Assembly (NCBI GenBank): GCA_029821875.1
Contig: JALGXW010000004.1
Location: 1 to 64,000, forward strand
DNA: 64,000 bases
DNA from: Candidatus Hebobacterum abditum
GTDB taxonomy: Bacteria > Armatimonadota > Hebobacteria > Hebobacterales > Hebobacteraceae
Direction of reading: 5' to 3'
Shown here one piece after another: positions 33,622-42,354 of this stretch. Each line of letters opens with the position of its first letter. The first letter of the stretch is position 1. The notes beneath the pieces were generated by a model, which saw only the letters and a list, made by a program, of their open reading frames with translations, had not been told where the DNA came from and made no database searches. Made by a program: the position numbers and the translations under genes.

Positions 33622-34098
33622 TTGCGCGTCGTCATTTTGGGATGCGGAAGGGTCGGATCGACTCTGGCGGCGATCCTTACTCGAGAAGGCCACCATGTGA
33701 GCGTGATCGACCGAGACCAGTCGGCCTTTGACAAGGCGGCACAGCGTCTCGGTCCGGCCTTCACCCAGGAGACCGTGAGAGGGATCGGCATTGACGAGGA
33801 CGTCCTGAAACAGGCCGGCATTGAGGCGGCCGACGCCTTCATCAGTGTGACGAGCGGGGATAACACCAACATCGTGGCCGCTCAGATCGCCCAGCAGCGC
33901 TTCGAGGTGCCGAAGGTCCTTGCCAGAGTATACGATCCCATTCGCGCCGATGCCTACCGAGGGGCTGGCATCGAGACGATATGCACGACGACAATCAGTG
34001 CTGGGCTATTCCACGACCTCGTCCTCGGGCGATCGCTGCGGACCATTCAGGAGTACATCGGAACGGCCTCGCCGCGGTCGAACGGCGGCCCGGGCTGA
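33622..34098 (+). CDS. TrkA-N (RCK) domain protein
   Basis: Protein of about 158 residues with a Rossmann NAD-binding fold: VVILGCGRVGSTLAAIL, then HVSVIDRDQSAF with the Asp that binds the ribose, ISVTSGDNTNI, and VPKVLARVYDP. Such proteins gate potassium uptake with TrkH/Ktr. A TTG at 33622 has AGGAG seven bases upstream; an ATG at 33601 without a clear ribosome site is the alternative. It forms a pair with the gene at 34125. No potassium channel gene is in the window. Confidence 0.83.
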   Translation: MRVVILGCGRVGSTLAAILTREGHHVSVIDRDQSAFDKAAQRLGPAFTQETVRGIGIDEDVLKQAGIEAADAFISVTSGDNTNIVAAQIAQQRFEVPKVLARVYDPIRADAYRGAGIETICTTTISAGLFHDLVLGRSLRTIQEYIGTASPRSNGGPG

Positions 34099-34124
34099 AG
34101 GGCTCAGGTGCTGGAGCTCGGCAG

Positions 34125-34811
34125 ATGTATGTGATAGTCGTGGGCGGAGGCAAAGTTGGCTACTATCTGACGCGGACCTTGGTGTCCGAAGGGCACGAGG
34201 TCACGCTCGTGGAGCAGGATGAGCGCCGAGTCGAACGGCTCATCGCTGAGTTCGGCGAAGCCGTCGTCGTGGGCGATGGCTGTGAGGTCCGGGTGATGGA
34301 GGACGCGGGAATGGGCCGCGCCGACTGCGCCGTCGCAGTCACGGGCCACGACGAGGACAACCTCATCATCTGCCAGATGGCCCAGCGACACTTCGGCGTC
34401 CCGCGGCAGATAGCTCGCGTCAACAACCCGGAGAACGAGGAGATCTTTCACCTCCTCGGCGTCAGCGAGACGGTCGCGAGCACGCGGATCATCTACAGCC
34501 TCATCGACCAGGAGGTCGAGACCGGGGAGTCGCTCCTGCTGGCCGCCCTCAAGCGCGGGAAGATCGTCATCGTAAGCGCCGATCTCACGGCCGGCTCCGC
34601 CGCTGCGGGCAAGATGGTCAAGGACATCTACCTGCCCGGCGAATGCGTGCTCGCGGCGATCATCCGGGAGGAACACATCTTGCTCCCGAGCGGCACGACC
34701 GAGCTCCTTCCGGGCGACACCGTGATTGGTGTTGCCGACCCGGAATCTCAGCACGTCCTGCGGGACGCCCTGGTGGGGACGCGCCCCTCCGGCGCTCGCC
34801 GCAATGACTGA
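34125..34811 (+). CDS. TrkA family protein, N and C domains
   Basis: Potassium uptake regulator-like protein of 228 residues. YVIVVGGGKVGYYLTRTL is the nucleotide-binding loop, VTLVEQDERRVERL contains the acidic residue, and DNLIICQMAQRHFGVPRQIARVNNP follows. A TrkA-C domain ends the protein (VLAAIIREEHILLPSGTTELLPGDTVIGVA). Together with the shorter TrkA-N protein it looks like a split KtrA/TrkA pair that forms a gating ring. Confidence 0.88.
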   Translation: MYVIVVGGGKVGYYLTRTLVSEGHEVTLVEQDERRVERLIAEFGEAVVVGDGCEVRVMEDAGMGRADCAVAVTGHDEDNLIICQMAQRHFGVPRQIARVNNPENEEIFHLLGVSETVASTRIIYSLIDQEVETGESLLLAALKRGKIVIVSADLTAGSAAAGKMVKDIYLPGECVLAAIIREEHILLPSGTTELLPGDTVIGVADPESQHVLRDALVGTRPSGARRND

Positions 34812-34844
34812 CAGACGCAAGCGAACCACAAGGAGACGGATGTC

Positions 34845-35873
34845 GTGAAGATCGGAGTGCTGACCGGAGGCGGAGACTGCCCGGGACTGAACCCGGCGAT
34901 TCGCGCCATCGTGATGCGGGCGCTGGGGTACGGCGACGAATTGGTCGGGCTGCGTCAGGGCTGGCAGGGCCTGCGCGAAGAGCTGACGACGCCGCTCACC
35001 CTGGCGGCCGTCGAGCCCATCATCAACCAGGGGGGCACGGTTCTCGGATCTTCGCGGACAAACCCAACGAAGGACGAGGAATCCATCGCGCAGTGTCTGG
35101 CGACAGCGAAGAAGCTCGGGCTCGACGTCCTCATCGCGCTGGGAGGGGAGGACACGCTCGGCGGCGCGCACGCCATGTGCGGCCGGGGCCTAGACTGTGT
35201 GGGCGTCCCGAAGACGATGGACAACGACCTCAGCGCGACCGATTACACCTTCGGGTTCGACAGCGCTGTCTCGGTTGCGGTTGATGCCGCCGACCGACTC
35301 AAGGACACAGCCAAATCCCACCGACGCGTGATCGTGCTAGAGGTAATGGGTCGCCATGCCGGTTGGGTCGCACTTCACACCGGCGTCAACGCTGGAGCGG
35401 ACTACATACTCATCCCCGAAGTGCCATTCGACCGCTCTGAGCTCGTGAGTCACATCAAGGACATCAAGGGCCGAGGTAAGGAATGGGGTCTCATCGTCGC
35501 CTCCGAGGGTGTCAAGCTGGCCGAGGCCGGCGATGAGGGCGACCAGCACGCGCGCGATGAGTTCGGGCACGAGAAGCTCGGAGGGGTCGGCGCCTACCTC
35601 GCGGCCATCATCGAGAAGGATACGGGGATAGACACCAGGTACGTGTCGCTCGGCCACATCGTGCGCGGCGGTTCACCCAGCCCCTTCGACCGGTGGCTCG
35701 CCACTCGGGTCGGCCTGAAGGCGGTGGAGTTGGCGCACGAGGGAAAGTTCGACCACATGGCCGCTCTTCAGGGGACTGAGATCGTGGGAGTGCCGCTGGA
35801 GGCGGCCGTCGGAGAACTGAAGACCGTTCCGCGCGAGCTCTACGAAGAGGTGAAGCTCCTCTTCAGCCAGTAG
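34845..35873 (+). CDS. pfp: 6-phosphofructokinase, pyrophosphate-dependent type
   Basis: Phosphofructokinase family protein of 342 residues. GGGDCPGLN (8-16) is the phosphate loop. The donor-selecting residues are visible: GGEDT (100-104, Asp where ATP enzymes have Gly) and PKTMDND (122-128, Lys where ATP enzymes have Gly). In this family that pair marks PPi use. Other blocks, EVMGRHAGWVA and SLGHIVRGGSPSPFDR, are intact. The GTG start at 34845 is near AAGGAGA. It sits just before aldolase and H+-pyrophosphatase genes. Confidence 0.92.
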   Translation: MKIGVLTGGGDCPGLNPAIRAIVMRALGYGDELVGLRQGWQGLREELTTPLTLAAVEPIINQGGTVLGSSRTNPTKDEESIAQCLATAKKLGLDVLIALGGEDTLGGAHAMCGRGLDCVGVPKTMDNDLSATDYTFGFDSAVSVAVDAADRLKDTAKSHRRVIVLEVMGRHAGWVALHTGVNAGADYILIPEVPFDRSELVSHIKDIKGRGKEWGLIVASEGVKLAEAGDEGDQHARDEFGHEKLGGVGAYLAAIIEKDTGIDTRYVSLGHIVRGGSPSPFDRWLATRVGLKAVELAHEGKFDHMAALQGTEIVGVPLEAAVGELKTVPRELYEEVKLLFSQ

Positions 35874-35971
35874 ATGAAGTCCGGTCGCGCCACGCAGGGC
35901 GGCACGGCTGGCGTAAGGATGCCGGCCGCCTTCGCGCGGCAGATGGGCCCCCAAGACAGGAGGAATCGCGG

Positions 35972-36988
35972 ATGCCGTTGGTCACATCTAACGAGCTCTT
36001 GCTCGAGGCGCAGAGAGAAGGCTACGCCATCGGGGCCTTCAATGCCAATAACATGGAGTGCGTGAAGGCCGTCATCGAGGCGGCTGAGGAGGAGCGCGCG
36101 CCCGTCATACTCCAGGTGAGCCAGGGGGCCATCAAGTATGCCGGCCTCCAGATGGCGACCGAAATGGTCAAGACGGTGGCGGAGGAGGCGAGCGTACCAG
36201 TCGTGCTGCACCTCGACCATGGGACGAGCTTCCTCCAGAACGTGCAGTGCCTCCACGCCGGCTTCACCTCGCTCATGTACGATGGCTCGGCCGAGCCACT
36301 CGGCAAGAACATGGAGGTGTCGGCCAAGATCTGTGAGATCGCCCACGCCGTCGGGCTGCCAGTCGAGGCGGAGCTGGGTAAGATACCGAAGATAGAGGAC
36401 TACGTGACCGCCGAGGAGGCGGACGATCTGCGCGCTCGGCCCGAGCCGGAGCAGGTGCGGATCCTGCGTGAGAAGGCGGGGCCGAACGTCGAGGAGCTGA
36501 TGGCCGACCCGAGCCAGGCACAGCGCTTCGTCGAGGGCACCGGCATCGATTCGCTCGCGGCCGCGGTCGGCTCGATCCACGGCATGTGGGCCGACAGCTG
36601 GCCGCTTCGCCGCGACCGGATAGAGGAGCTGCGGAAGGCCACGAATCTCCCGCTGGTATGCCATGGCAGCAGCGGCGTCATCCGCACGCGCGCTGACGCC
36701 GAGGAGAAGGGCATCGAACTGAAGCCGAACGAGTGCACGCTGGAGGAAGCCGTCCAGATCGGCATCTGCAAGGTGAACGTCGCGACCGCCGTGAGCATGG
36801 CCTTCCTGAAGGGCGCCTGGGACGCGTGGCAGGAGCGGCTCAACGAGAAAGACCTGCGCAAGATCCTCCTTCCGGGTCTGCAGTCGGCGAAGGAGCTCGT
36901 CCGCGGCTACATGCGACTCTTCAGCTGCTCCGGAAGGGTATCCGGCACATCGGCCGTCGCCGCGAGTGAGGTAAAGCACGCAGAGTAA
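35972..36988 (+). CDS. fba: Class II fructose-bisphosphate aldolase family protein
   Basis: Zinc aldolase of 338 residues splitting fructose-1,6-bisphosphate. YAIGAFNANNMECVKAVI starts the barrel; VVLHLDHGTSF has the catalytic Asp and zinc His, SLMYDGSAEPLGKN follows, and AAVGSIHGMW and LVCHGSSGV give the remaining metal His residues. An insertion of about 40 residues between VEAELGKIP and the later GTGIDSLAAAVGS (about 130-190) is longer than in E. coli FbaA. Ribosome site is AGGAGGAAT. It follows the PPi-PFK gene by about 98 bases. Confidence 0.93.
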   Translation: MPLVTSNELLLEAQREGYAIGAFNANNMECVKAVIEAAEEERAPVILQVSQGAIKYAGLQMATEMVKTVAEEASVPVVLHLDHGTSFLQNVQCLHAGFTSLMYDGSAEPLGKNMEVSAKICEIAHAVGLPVEAELGKIPKIEDYVTAEEADDLRARPEPEQVRILREKAGPNVEELMADPSQAQRFVEGTGIDSLAAAVGSIHGMWADSWPLRRDRIEELRKATNLPLVCHGSSGVIRTRADAEEKGIELKPNECTLEEAVQIGICKVNVATAVSMAFLKGAWDAWQERLNEKDLRKILLPGLQSAKELVRGYMRLFSCSGRVSGTSAVAASEVKHAE

Positions 36989-37019
36989 GTTCGCACGAGA
37001 GATGGAGGAGGTCGAGACG

Positions 37020-39374
37020 TTGAAGATCAGACTGATATGGGCATGGCTCTTCGCCCTGATGGCAGTGCCCGGGCTGGCGTTCGCGCAAGCACACGGCGCA
37101 GCCGAGACGAGCCACGCTATTGAGCTGCCACCGTTCACCACCGCGGACTGGATCCTGATCTACGTGGTGCTAGCATCTGCCCTGGTCTCGCTGGCATACG
37201 GCGCGTACCTCGCCCGCAAGACGACCCGACACGACCCCGGCTCCCAGTCGATGCAGGAGGTCAGCGCCGCCATCCAGGAAGGCGCGATGGCCTACCTGGG
37301 CCGGCAGTTCCGGACCATGATCTTGTTCGTGGCCTTGATCACGATAGGGCTATTCTTCCTCTACAACCCGATCTACGGCAGCAAGCTTGCCGCGGGGATT
37401 GCCCTCGCCTTTCTGATGGGGGTCTTCGCCTCGTACGGCGCGGGCTACGTCGGCATGGGCCTGGCAGTGCGCGCCAACGCGCGCGTCGCCAACGCAGCTC
37501 TGACGAGCTTCAAGAAGGCGCTGGAGATCGCCTTCCAGGCGGGCACTGTCTCGGGGATGTTCACGACCGGGCTGGGGCTTCTCGGCGCCACGCTCATCTT
37601 CATCATGTTCAGGCAGGACGCGATGAAGGTGCTCATCGGCTTTGGCTTCGGCGGCTGCCTGGCGGCGCTCTTCATGCGTATTGGCGGGGGCATCTACACC
37701 AAAGCGGCCGACGTCGGCGCCGACCTCGTCGGTAAGCTGGAGGCCGGCATCCCGGAGGACGATCCCCGCAATGCCGCGACCATCGCCGACAACGTCGGCG
37801 ACAATGTCGGCGACTGCGCCGGAATGGCCGCCGACGTCTTCGAGTCGTACGAGGTAACACTCGTGGCGGCCATCATCCTCGGCGTTGCCGCCTCCATGAC
37901 GCCCTACGGCTCTCAGTTCGGGATCAAGCTGGTACTCTATCCGCTGCTCGTGCGCGCCATCGGCGTCTACGCCTCGATCATCGGGACCTGGTTCGTCAAG
38001 GGCCGAGATGACGAGTCGATGGACCCGATGCAGCCGATCAATGTAGGGTTCTGGACGTCCGCGATCATCGCCTCAATCGGCTTCGGCATCGTGGTGTGGG
38101 TCTACCTGGGCGACCCGCGCTTCTTCTACGCCACCTTCATGGGCATCTTGCTCGTGCTGGTGATCGGCCGCCTGACCGAGTACTTCACCTCCGTGGAGAA
38201 GGAACCGGTCAAGGAGATCGCCAATGCCACGCGCACCGGGACGGCAACGATGCTGCTGACGGGCCTGGCCGAAGGGCTGGAGTCCAGCGTCTGGGCCATC
38301 GTCGCAATCGCCCTGACCATCTTCGGGTCTTTCGCCATCTTCAACGACCCGATCATGGCCTTCTACGGCATCTCGCTCGCCGGACTCGGGCTCCTCACGA
38401 CCACGGCCTACATCCTCGCCATGGACACGTTCGGGCCGATCACCGACAACGCGAACGGGATTTTCGAGATGTCGGGCGCGCTGAAGGACGGCGATGCCTC
38501 GAGCGAGTCAGCACACAGGATCGTCGCCCGCCTGGACGCCGTCGGCAACACGACGAAAGCTCTCACGAAGGGCTTCGCCATCGCCACCGCGGTGCTTGCC
38601 GCGACGTCACTCTTCGGCTCGTTCATCGAGGACACAGGGCTCGCCAGGATCGGCATCCAGGTCAACCTGCCGCTGGTGTTCGTCGGCATGTTGATTGGCG
38701 GCGCCGTGCCGTTCCTCTTCTCGTCGTTCGCGATCCGCGCTGTCAGCCGCGCGGCAGGCCTTCTCGTCGAGGAGGTGCGCCGGCAGTTCCGTGAGATCCC
38801 CGGCATCATGGAGGGCACGGCCAAGCCCGACTACAGCCGATGCGTCATGATCAGCACGGCCGCCGCCCAGAAGGAGCTACTGGGGCCTGGCCTGTTGGCG
38901 ATCTTCACTCCGCTCTTGGTTGGGTTCGGCCTGGGGTATGCCGATCCTAAGACAGGCGCGGCCGCGCTCGGCGGCTATCTGGCGGGCGCGATCCTGACCG
39001 GCCAGCTGATGGCGGTCTTCCAGGCGAACACCGGCGGCGCCTGGGACAACGCGAAGAAGAAGATCGAGGACGGCCTCTTCGGCGGCAAGGGGACGGAATT
39101 CCACAAGTCGGCCGTGATCGGCGACACTGTCGGCGATCCGCTGAAGGACACGGCCGGCCCGGCGCTGAACCCGCTCATCAAAGTCATGAATCTCGTGGCG
39201 ATCCTGGCCGCCCCGGTGGCTGTGGCGTCCATCACCACGGGCACTAGGCTGGCGGTAGTCGGCGTGTCGCTGATCCTGCTGATTGCCGCTGTAGCCTTCA
39301 GCAAACGGAAGGCAGCCCATGAGATAGCCTCGTCCCGGGACGCCGAGGCGAAGGCGGGCGCCGAGGGATCGTAG
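37020..39374 (+). CDS. hppA: Membrane-bound H+-translocating pyrophosphatase, K+-independent type
   Basis: Proton pump driven by PPi, 784 residues with about 16 membrane helices. The signature GGGIYTKAADVGADLVGKLE and the DNVGDNVGDCAGMAADVFESY region are complete. GNTTKALTK places Lys513 and Thr516 at the positions that distinguish K+-independent H+-pumps from the K+-dependent type, which has Ala there. An N-terminal signal-like segment precedes the first helix. The TTG at 37020 is preferred because GGAGGAGGT lies just upstream; an ATG at 37002 is in frame. It follows aldolase. Confidence 0.95.
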   Translation: MKIRLIWAWLFALMAVPGLAFAQAHGAAETSHAIELPPFTTADWILIYVVLASALVSLAYGAYLARKTTRHDPGSQSMQEVSAAIQEGAMAYLGRQFRTMILFVALITIGLFFLYNPIYGSKLAAGIALAFLMGVFASYGAGYVGMGLAVRANARVANAALTSFKKALEIAFQAGTVSGMFTTGLGLLGATLIFIMFRQDAMKVLIGFGFGGCLAALFMRIGGGIYTKAADVGADLVGKLEAGIPEDDPRNAATIADNVGDNVGDCAGMAADVFESYEVTLVAAIILGVAASMTPYGSQFGIKLVLYPLLVRAIGVYASIIGTWFVKGRDDESMDPMQPINVGFWTSAIIASIGFGIVVWVYLGDPRFFYATFMGILLVLVIGRLTEYFTSVEKEPVKEIANATRTGTATMLLTGLAEGLESSVWAIVAIALTIFGSFAIFNDPIMAFYGISLAGLGLLTTTAYILAMDTFGPITDNANGIFEMSGALKDGDASSESAHRIVARLDAVGNTTKALTKGFAIATAVLAATSLFGSFIEDTGLARIGIQVNLPLVFVGMLIGGAVPFLFSSFAIRAVSRAAGLLVEEVRRQFREIPGIMEGTAKPDYSRCVMISTAAAQKELLGPGLLAIFTPLLVGFGLGYADPKTGAAALGGYLAGAILTGQLMAVFQANTGGAWDNAKKKIEDGLFGGKGTEFHKSAVIGDTVGDPLKDTAGPALNPLIKVMNLVAILAAPVAVASITTGTRLAVVGVSLILLIAAVAFSKRKAAHEIASSRDAEAKAGAEGS

Positions 39375-39460
39375 CGACGCCGGCCGGCGTGGGCGCCGCG
39401 CAAAGGTGTGCGTGCCGCCCCGCGGCTGTGGCGCCAGGATCTCAGAAGGGAGGCGGCTGC

Positions 39461-39733
39461 ATGGCCCACGGCAATGCCAAGTCTGGAAGGGGCGTAGAGG
39501 CATTCGTCCTGCTCGAGGCTCAGGCGGGGAAGGCATTGACCCTGACGCGCCAGCTGGCCAAGATCAAGGGTGTGCGGGCCAGCTACGCAGTTACCGGGCC
39601 CTACGACGTGATCGTCCACGCCGAGGCCCCCGACTTCAAGTCCATCGCCCAACTGGTTGTGGCGAAGATCCAGGGGCTGGGCAGCGTTGCCCGCACGATC
39701 ACCTGCACGGTGATCGAGAGCGGACAAGGCTAG
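39461..39733 (+). CDS. Stand-alone RAM/Lrp_AsnC ligand-binding-domain protein
   Basis: Protein of 90 residues with a ferredoxin-like RAM fold and no helix-turn-helix. VEAFVLLEAQAGKALTLTRQL, GVRASYAVTGPYDVIVHAEAP and VARTITCTVIESG are the usual strands. The ATG at 39461 follows GAAGGGAGG. Stand-alone RAM proteins bind small ligands such as amino acids and can join with Lrp proteins. It lies between hppA and rlmN, followed by a strong hairpin. Confidence 0.83.
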   Translation: MAHGNAKSGRGVEAFVLLEAQAGKALTLTRQLAKIKGVRASYAVTGPYDVIVHAEAPDFKSIAQLVVAKIQGLGSVARTITCTVIESGQG

Positions 39734-39760
39734 CAGGGGTTCACAAGACACCGAGATGCC

Positions 39761-39784
39761 AGGGGCCCGCCGCAGCGGGCCCCT
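39761..39784 (+). terminator. Strong GC hairpin, possible terminator
   Basis: AGGGGCCCGC (39761-39770), loop CGCA and GCGGGCCCCT (39775-39784) form a perfect 10-bp stem. There is no T-run after it, so termination is a guess; it ends 17 bases before the rlmN ATG. Confidence 0.4.
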
Positions 39785-39801
39785 GCGGCTTCGTGGGGAC
39801 A

Positions 39802-40875
39802 ATGAGCACTCTCGCACCGAAAGTCGACCTGCTCGGCCTGTCGCGCGACGAACTCGTCGCCTTCCTCCAGGAACTGGGGCAGCCGAGCTACCGCGCGACG
39901 CAGATCCTCTCGTGGCTGCGCCGCGGCGTATCGTTTCAGGAGATGACGAACCTGCCCGGCGAGCTGCGCGCACGGCTGGCCGAAGTCGCGACCGTGGGGT
40001 CGCTGATGCTGTGTTCCCATCAGGAGGCACCCGACGGGACGGTCAAGTTCGGCTACCAGACGAGCGACGGGCACTCGGTGGAGAGCGTCCTCATACCCCA
40101 TCACAATCGGACCACGATCTGCGTGTCGAGCCAGGTCGGCTGTGCCTTCGGCTGTACGTTCTGCGCCACCGGTCAGGACGGCCTCACTCGCGATCTCGCG
40201 GCGGGAGAGATCGTCGAGCAAGTCGTGCGAGTGCAGCAGGTCGCGGCGCCGCGCCGCATCAGGAACGTCGTCTTCATGGGCATGGGAGAGCCGTTGGCCA
40301 ACTACGAGGCTGTCGTCAAGGCCGTGAGACTGCTCAACTCGCGGGAAGGCATGGGGATCGGTGCGCGCCACATCGCCATCTCAACCTGCGGGCTGCCCGA
40401 CGCAATCCGGCGACTGGCCGGTGAGGGGCTGCAAGTGGGGCTGGCGATCTCCTTGCACGCCGGGACAAACGAAGTGAGAGATCAGATTGTCCCGCTCAAC
40501 CGGCGACATCCGGTGGACGAGGTGATGGCGGCCGCCCGGTTCTTCTTCGAGAAGGCGGGCCGCAAGGTGGCTCTGCAGTACGTCATCGTCCCAGGGTTGA
40601 ACGACACTCAGCGGCAGGCAGAGAAGCTGGCCGAGTTCACCCGCGGCCTGCCGTCAATGGTGAACGTCGTGCCGCGCAACCCACTGGAGGAGATCGGCGC
40701 GGCAGACGCGGCTCCCGCGCGCCGATTCGCCGGCCTGCTCAGACGGCGTGGGATGGAGGCCGTCGTCCGCAGGTCCCGCGGCTCGGAGGTGCTCGGCGCA
40801 TGTGGGCAACTGCGGCCGCGGCAAGGCCAGCAGAAGCCAGGCGAGAGTGCTCCCGCCCGGCCAACGAATCTCTGA
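39802..40875 (+). CDS. rlmN: 23S rRNA (adenine(2503)-C2)-methyltransferase RlmN
   Basis: Radical SAM enzyme that methylates A2503 of 23S rRNA and A37 of some tRNAs, 357 residues. The cluster motif CAFGCTFC gives C114, C118 and C121. Late EVLGACGQL carries the Cys that forms the covalent intermediate with RNA. NVVFMGMGEPLANYEAVVKAV is the family block. ATG at 39802 fits the known start. The hairpin just before may be part of its 5' control. Confidence 0.95.
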   Translation: MSTLAPKVDLLGLSRDELVAFLQELGQPSYRATQILSWLRRGVSFQEMTNLPGELRARLAEVATVGSLMLCSHQEAPDGTVKFGYQTSDGHSVESVLIPHHNRTTICVSSQVGCAFGCTFCATGQDGLTRDLAAGEIVEQVVRVQQVAAPRRIRNVVFMGMGEPLANYEAVVKAVRLLNSREGMGIGARHIAISTCGLPDAIRRLAGEGLQVGLAISLHAGTNEVRDQIVPLNRRHPVDEVMAAARFFFEKAGRKVALQYVIVPGLNDTQRQAEKLAEFTRGLPSMVNVVPRNPLEEIGAADAAPARRFAGLLRRRGMEAVVRRSRGSEVLGACGQLRPRQGQQKPGESAPARPTNL

Positions 40876-40891
40876 ACCAGACTGGCGGGCC

Positions 40892-40978
40892 CTAGCACCG
40901 CACCGCCCAGGCGCAGGCGGCCAATACGAAGGCCAGAGCGATGACCATCGGGGCAGTGCTCCGCAGATGTGCGCTCAC
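40892..40978 (-). CDS. Possible 28-residue membrane peptide
   Basis: GTG start with AAGGAGGAG upstream (spacing about four to seven bases), encoding a short peptide with a central hydrophobic run (PMVIALAFVLAACAWAV) and a C-terminal Cys. It lies in the 240-base gap between rlmN and tsaE, on the opposite strand to both. Length and the single helix fit a small membrane peptide, but there is no homology support. Confidence 0.4.
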   Translation of the reverse strand: MSAHLRSTAPMVIALAFVLAACAWAVRC

Positions 40979-41019
40979 GATTCTCCTCCTTCGGGGCGGC
41001 CTCAACCGGGGCTCTACCT

Positions 41020-41049
41020 TTGACAGCCGGCGCTGAGCGGAAGTATAAT
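41020..41049 (+). promoter_or_regulatory. Consensus sigma70 promoter of the tsaE operon
   Basis: TTGACA (41020-41025) and TATAAT (41044-41049) with an 18-bp spacer, the best match in the window. Leader to the tsaE ATG at 41118 is about 60 bases. Confidence 0.85.
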
Positions 41050-41117
41050 CCCGCCTAACGGGAGAAGCTGAGGCCCCGCTGCCCCCACAGCTCGGCCCCG
41101 GCCGCCGGTTCCTAGTA

Positions 41118-41666
41118 GTGCATGCTGTCAAATCGCTACCTGTCCTGGCGGGCGTCTTCGTGCTGGAAAACCGACCTGACAATCAGTTCGTGCGGATTTC
41201 TCGCTCTCCAGAGGAGACTCGGACCCTTGCCAGCAGGTTGGCCACCCTTCTGACCCCAGGCGACCTCCTCTGCCTCTACGGAGAGCTAGGCGCGGGCAAG
41301 ACGACCTTCATCCAGGGGCTCGCCTCCGGGCTTGGCGTGTCGGACCCCGTCACCAGCCCAAGCTTCACGCTCATCCATGAGCACAAAGGTGACGTGCCGC
41401 TCTACCATCTGGACCTCTATCGGCTGGAGCCGGACGATCTGGCGGAAGCCGGGATCGAGGCGGCACTGCGATCCGATGCAGTGGTAGCCGTTGAGTGGGC
41501 GGAGCGGCTCCCTCGCGCGCTGCGCTCCGGCGCGCTTGGAATCGAGATCGCCTTCGCAGACGAAGCAGTCGACGCCCGACTACTCAGCTTCCGCTCGTCC
41601 GGCGGCAGAAGCGACACCATACTGAGAGGGCTCGCGGAGGAGCTTGGTGCTGGTTCTCGCGCTTGA
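41118..41666 (+). CDS. tsaE: tRNA threonylcarbamoyladenosine biosynthesis ATPase TsaE
   Basis: ATPase subunit of the t6A tRNA-modification complex (TsaB-TsaD-TsaE), about 182 residues. LCLYGELGAGKTTFIQGLA is Walker A, SPSFTLIHEH and PLYHLDLYRLEP are family blocks, and VVAVEWAERLP ends Walker B. The ATG at 41118 is used; a GTG at 41160 is an alternative giving a length closer to E. coli. It overlaps tsaB. Confidence 0.93.
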   Translation: MHAVKSLPVLAGVFVLENRPDNQFVRISRSPEETRTLASRLATLLTPGDLLCLYGELGAGKTTFIQGLASGLGVSDPVTSPSFTLIHEHKGDVPLYHLDLYRLEPDDLAEAGIEAALRSDAVVAVEWAERLPRALRSGALGIEIAFADEAVDARLLSFRSSGGRSDTILRGLAEELGAGSRA

Positions 41667-42354
41667 GACGGCAACCGAACGCGCGAGCGTGGCCCTCGTC
41701 GCAGGAAGCGAGGTCCGCGCAGCATGGCATGGCGAGACAGCGGGCGACCTCTGCCGCCAGTTCGCTCCCCGGATCGCCGAAGTGCTCGAGCGGGGCGGTG
41801 CTGGCTTCGGCGAGATCGAACTCGTAGCTGTCGGGCTCGGCCCTGGCTCGTTTACGTCGCTGCGAATCGGGCTTGCCACAGCCAAAGCCGTCGCTCTCTC
41901 GCGGGACGTGCCGCTCGTCGGGGTCCCCTCTCTCGCCGCCATGGCCTGGCAGGCGAGACACCGCTTCTCTGGTTTGCTGTGCCCCGTCTTGGATGCCAAG
42001 CGCGGCGATCTCTACGCTGCCGGTTATCGAGTGGCGGATGGCCAGACGCGTCAGCCCCAGCCAGAGATCGCAGCCAAGCCGGAGGCGGTAGCGGCCGTCA
42101 TGAAGGAGCACGGCGGTCCCGTCACTTTCCTCGGTCAGATGGCGCCCGAGCAGGCGCAGGCCCTAGAGGACCTCTGCCAGGGCGGCTGGAAGGTTGTGCG
42201 GGATCCGGTGCGTCCGGATGCCGCGTGCATTGCAGAGCTGGGCCGCGTTCGCTTCGAGTTACAGGGCAGCGACGACCTCGCCTCGCTGCGGCCAGTATAT
42301 GTCCGAATGTCGTACGCTGAGGAGCGCTTCGACATTGACCTCGGGCTGCGATGA
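41647..42354 (+). CDS. tsaB: tRNA threonylcarbamoyladenosine biosynthesis protein TsaB
   Basis: ASKHA-fold partner of TsaD, 235 residues. LALETATERASVALV is the first phosphate-binding strand, and AVGLGPGSFTSLRIGLATAKAVAL the second block. The GTG at 41647 has GGAGG six bases upstream and overlaps the tsaE stop; a TTG at 41644 is in frame. A fairly long C-terminal half follows. Confidence 0.92.
   Translation: MLVLALETATERASVALVAGSEVRAAWHGETAGDLCRQFAPRIAEVLERGGAGFGEIELVAVGLGPGSFTSLRIGLATAKAVALSRDVPLVGVPSLAAMAWQARHRFSGLLCPVLDAKRGDLYAAGYRVADGQTRQPQPEIAAKPEAVAAVMKEHGGPVTFLGQMAPEQAQALEDLCQGGWKVVRDPVRPDAACIAELGRVRFELQGSDDLASLRPVYVRMSYAEERFDIDLGLR

Noticed and set aside
35840-37141. A 433-codon minus-strand frame
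   Set aside because: It lies opposite the aldolase and the start of the H+-pyrophosphatase genes, both certain.
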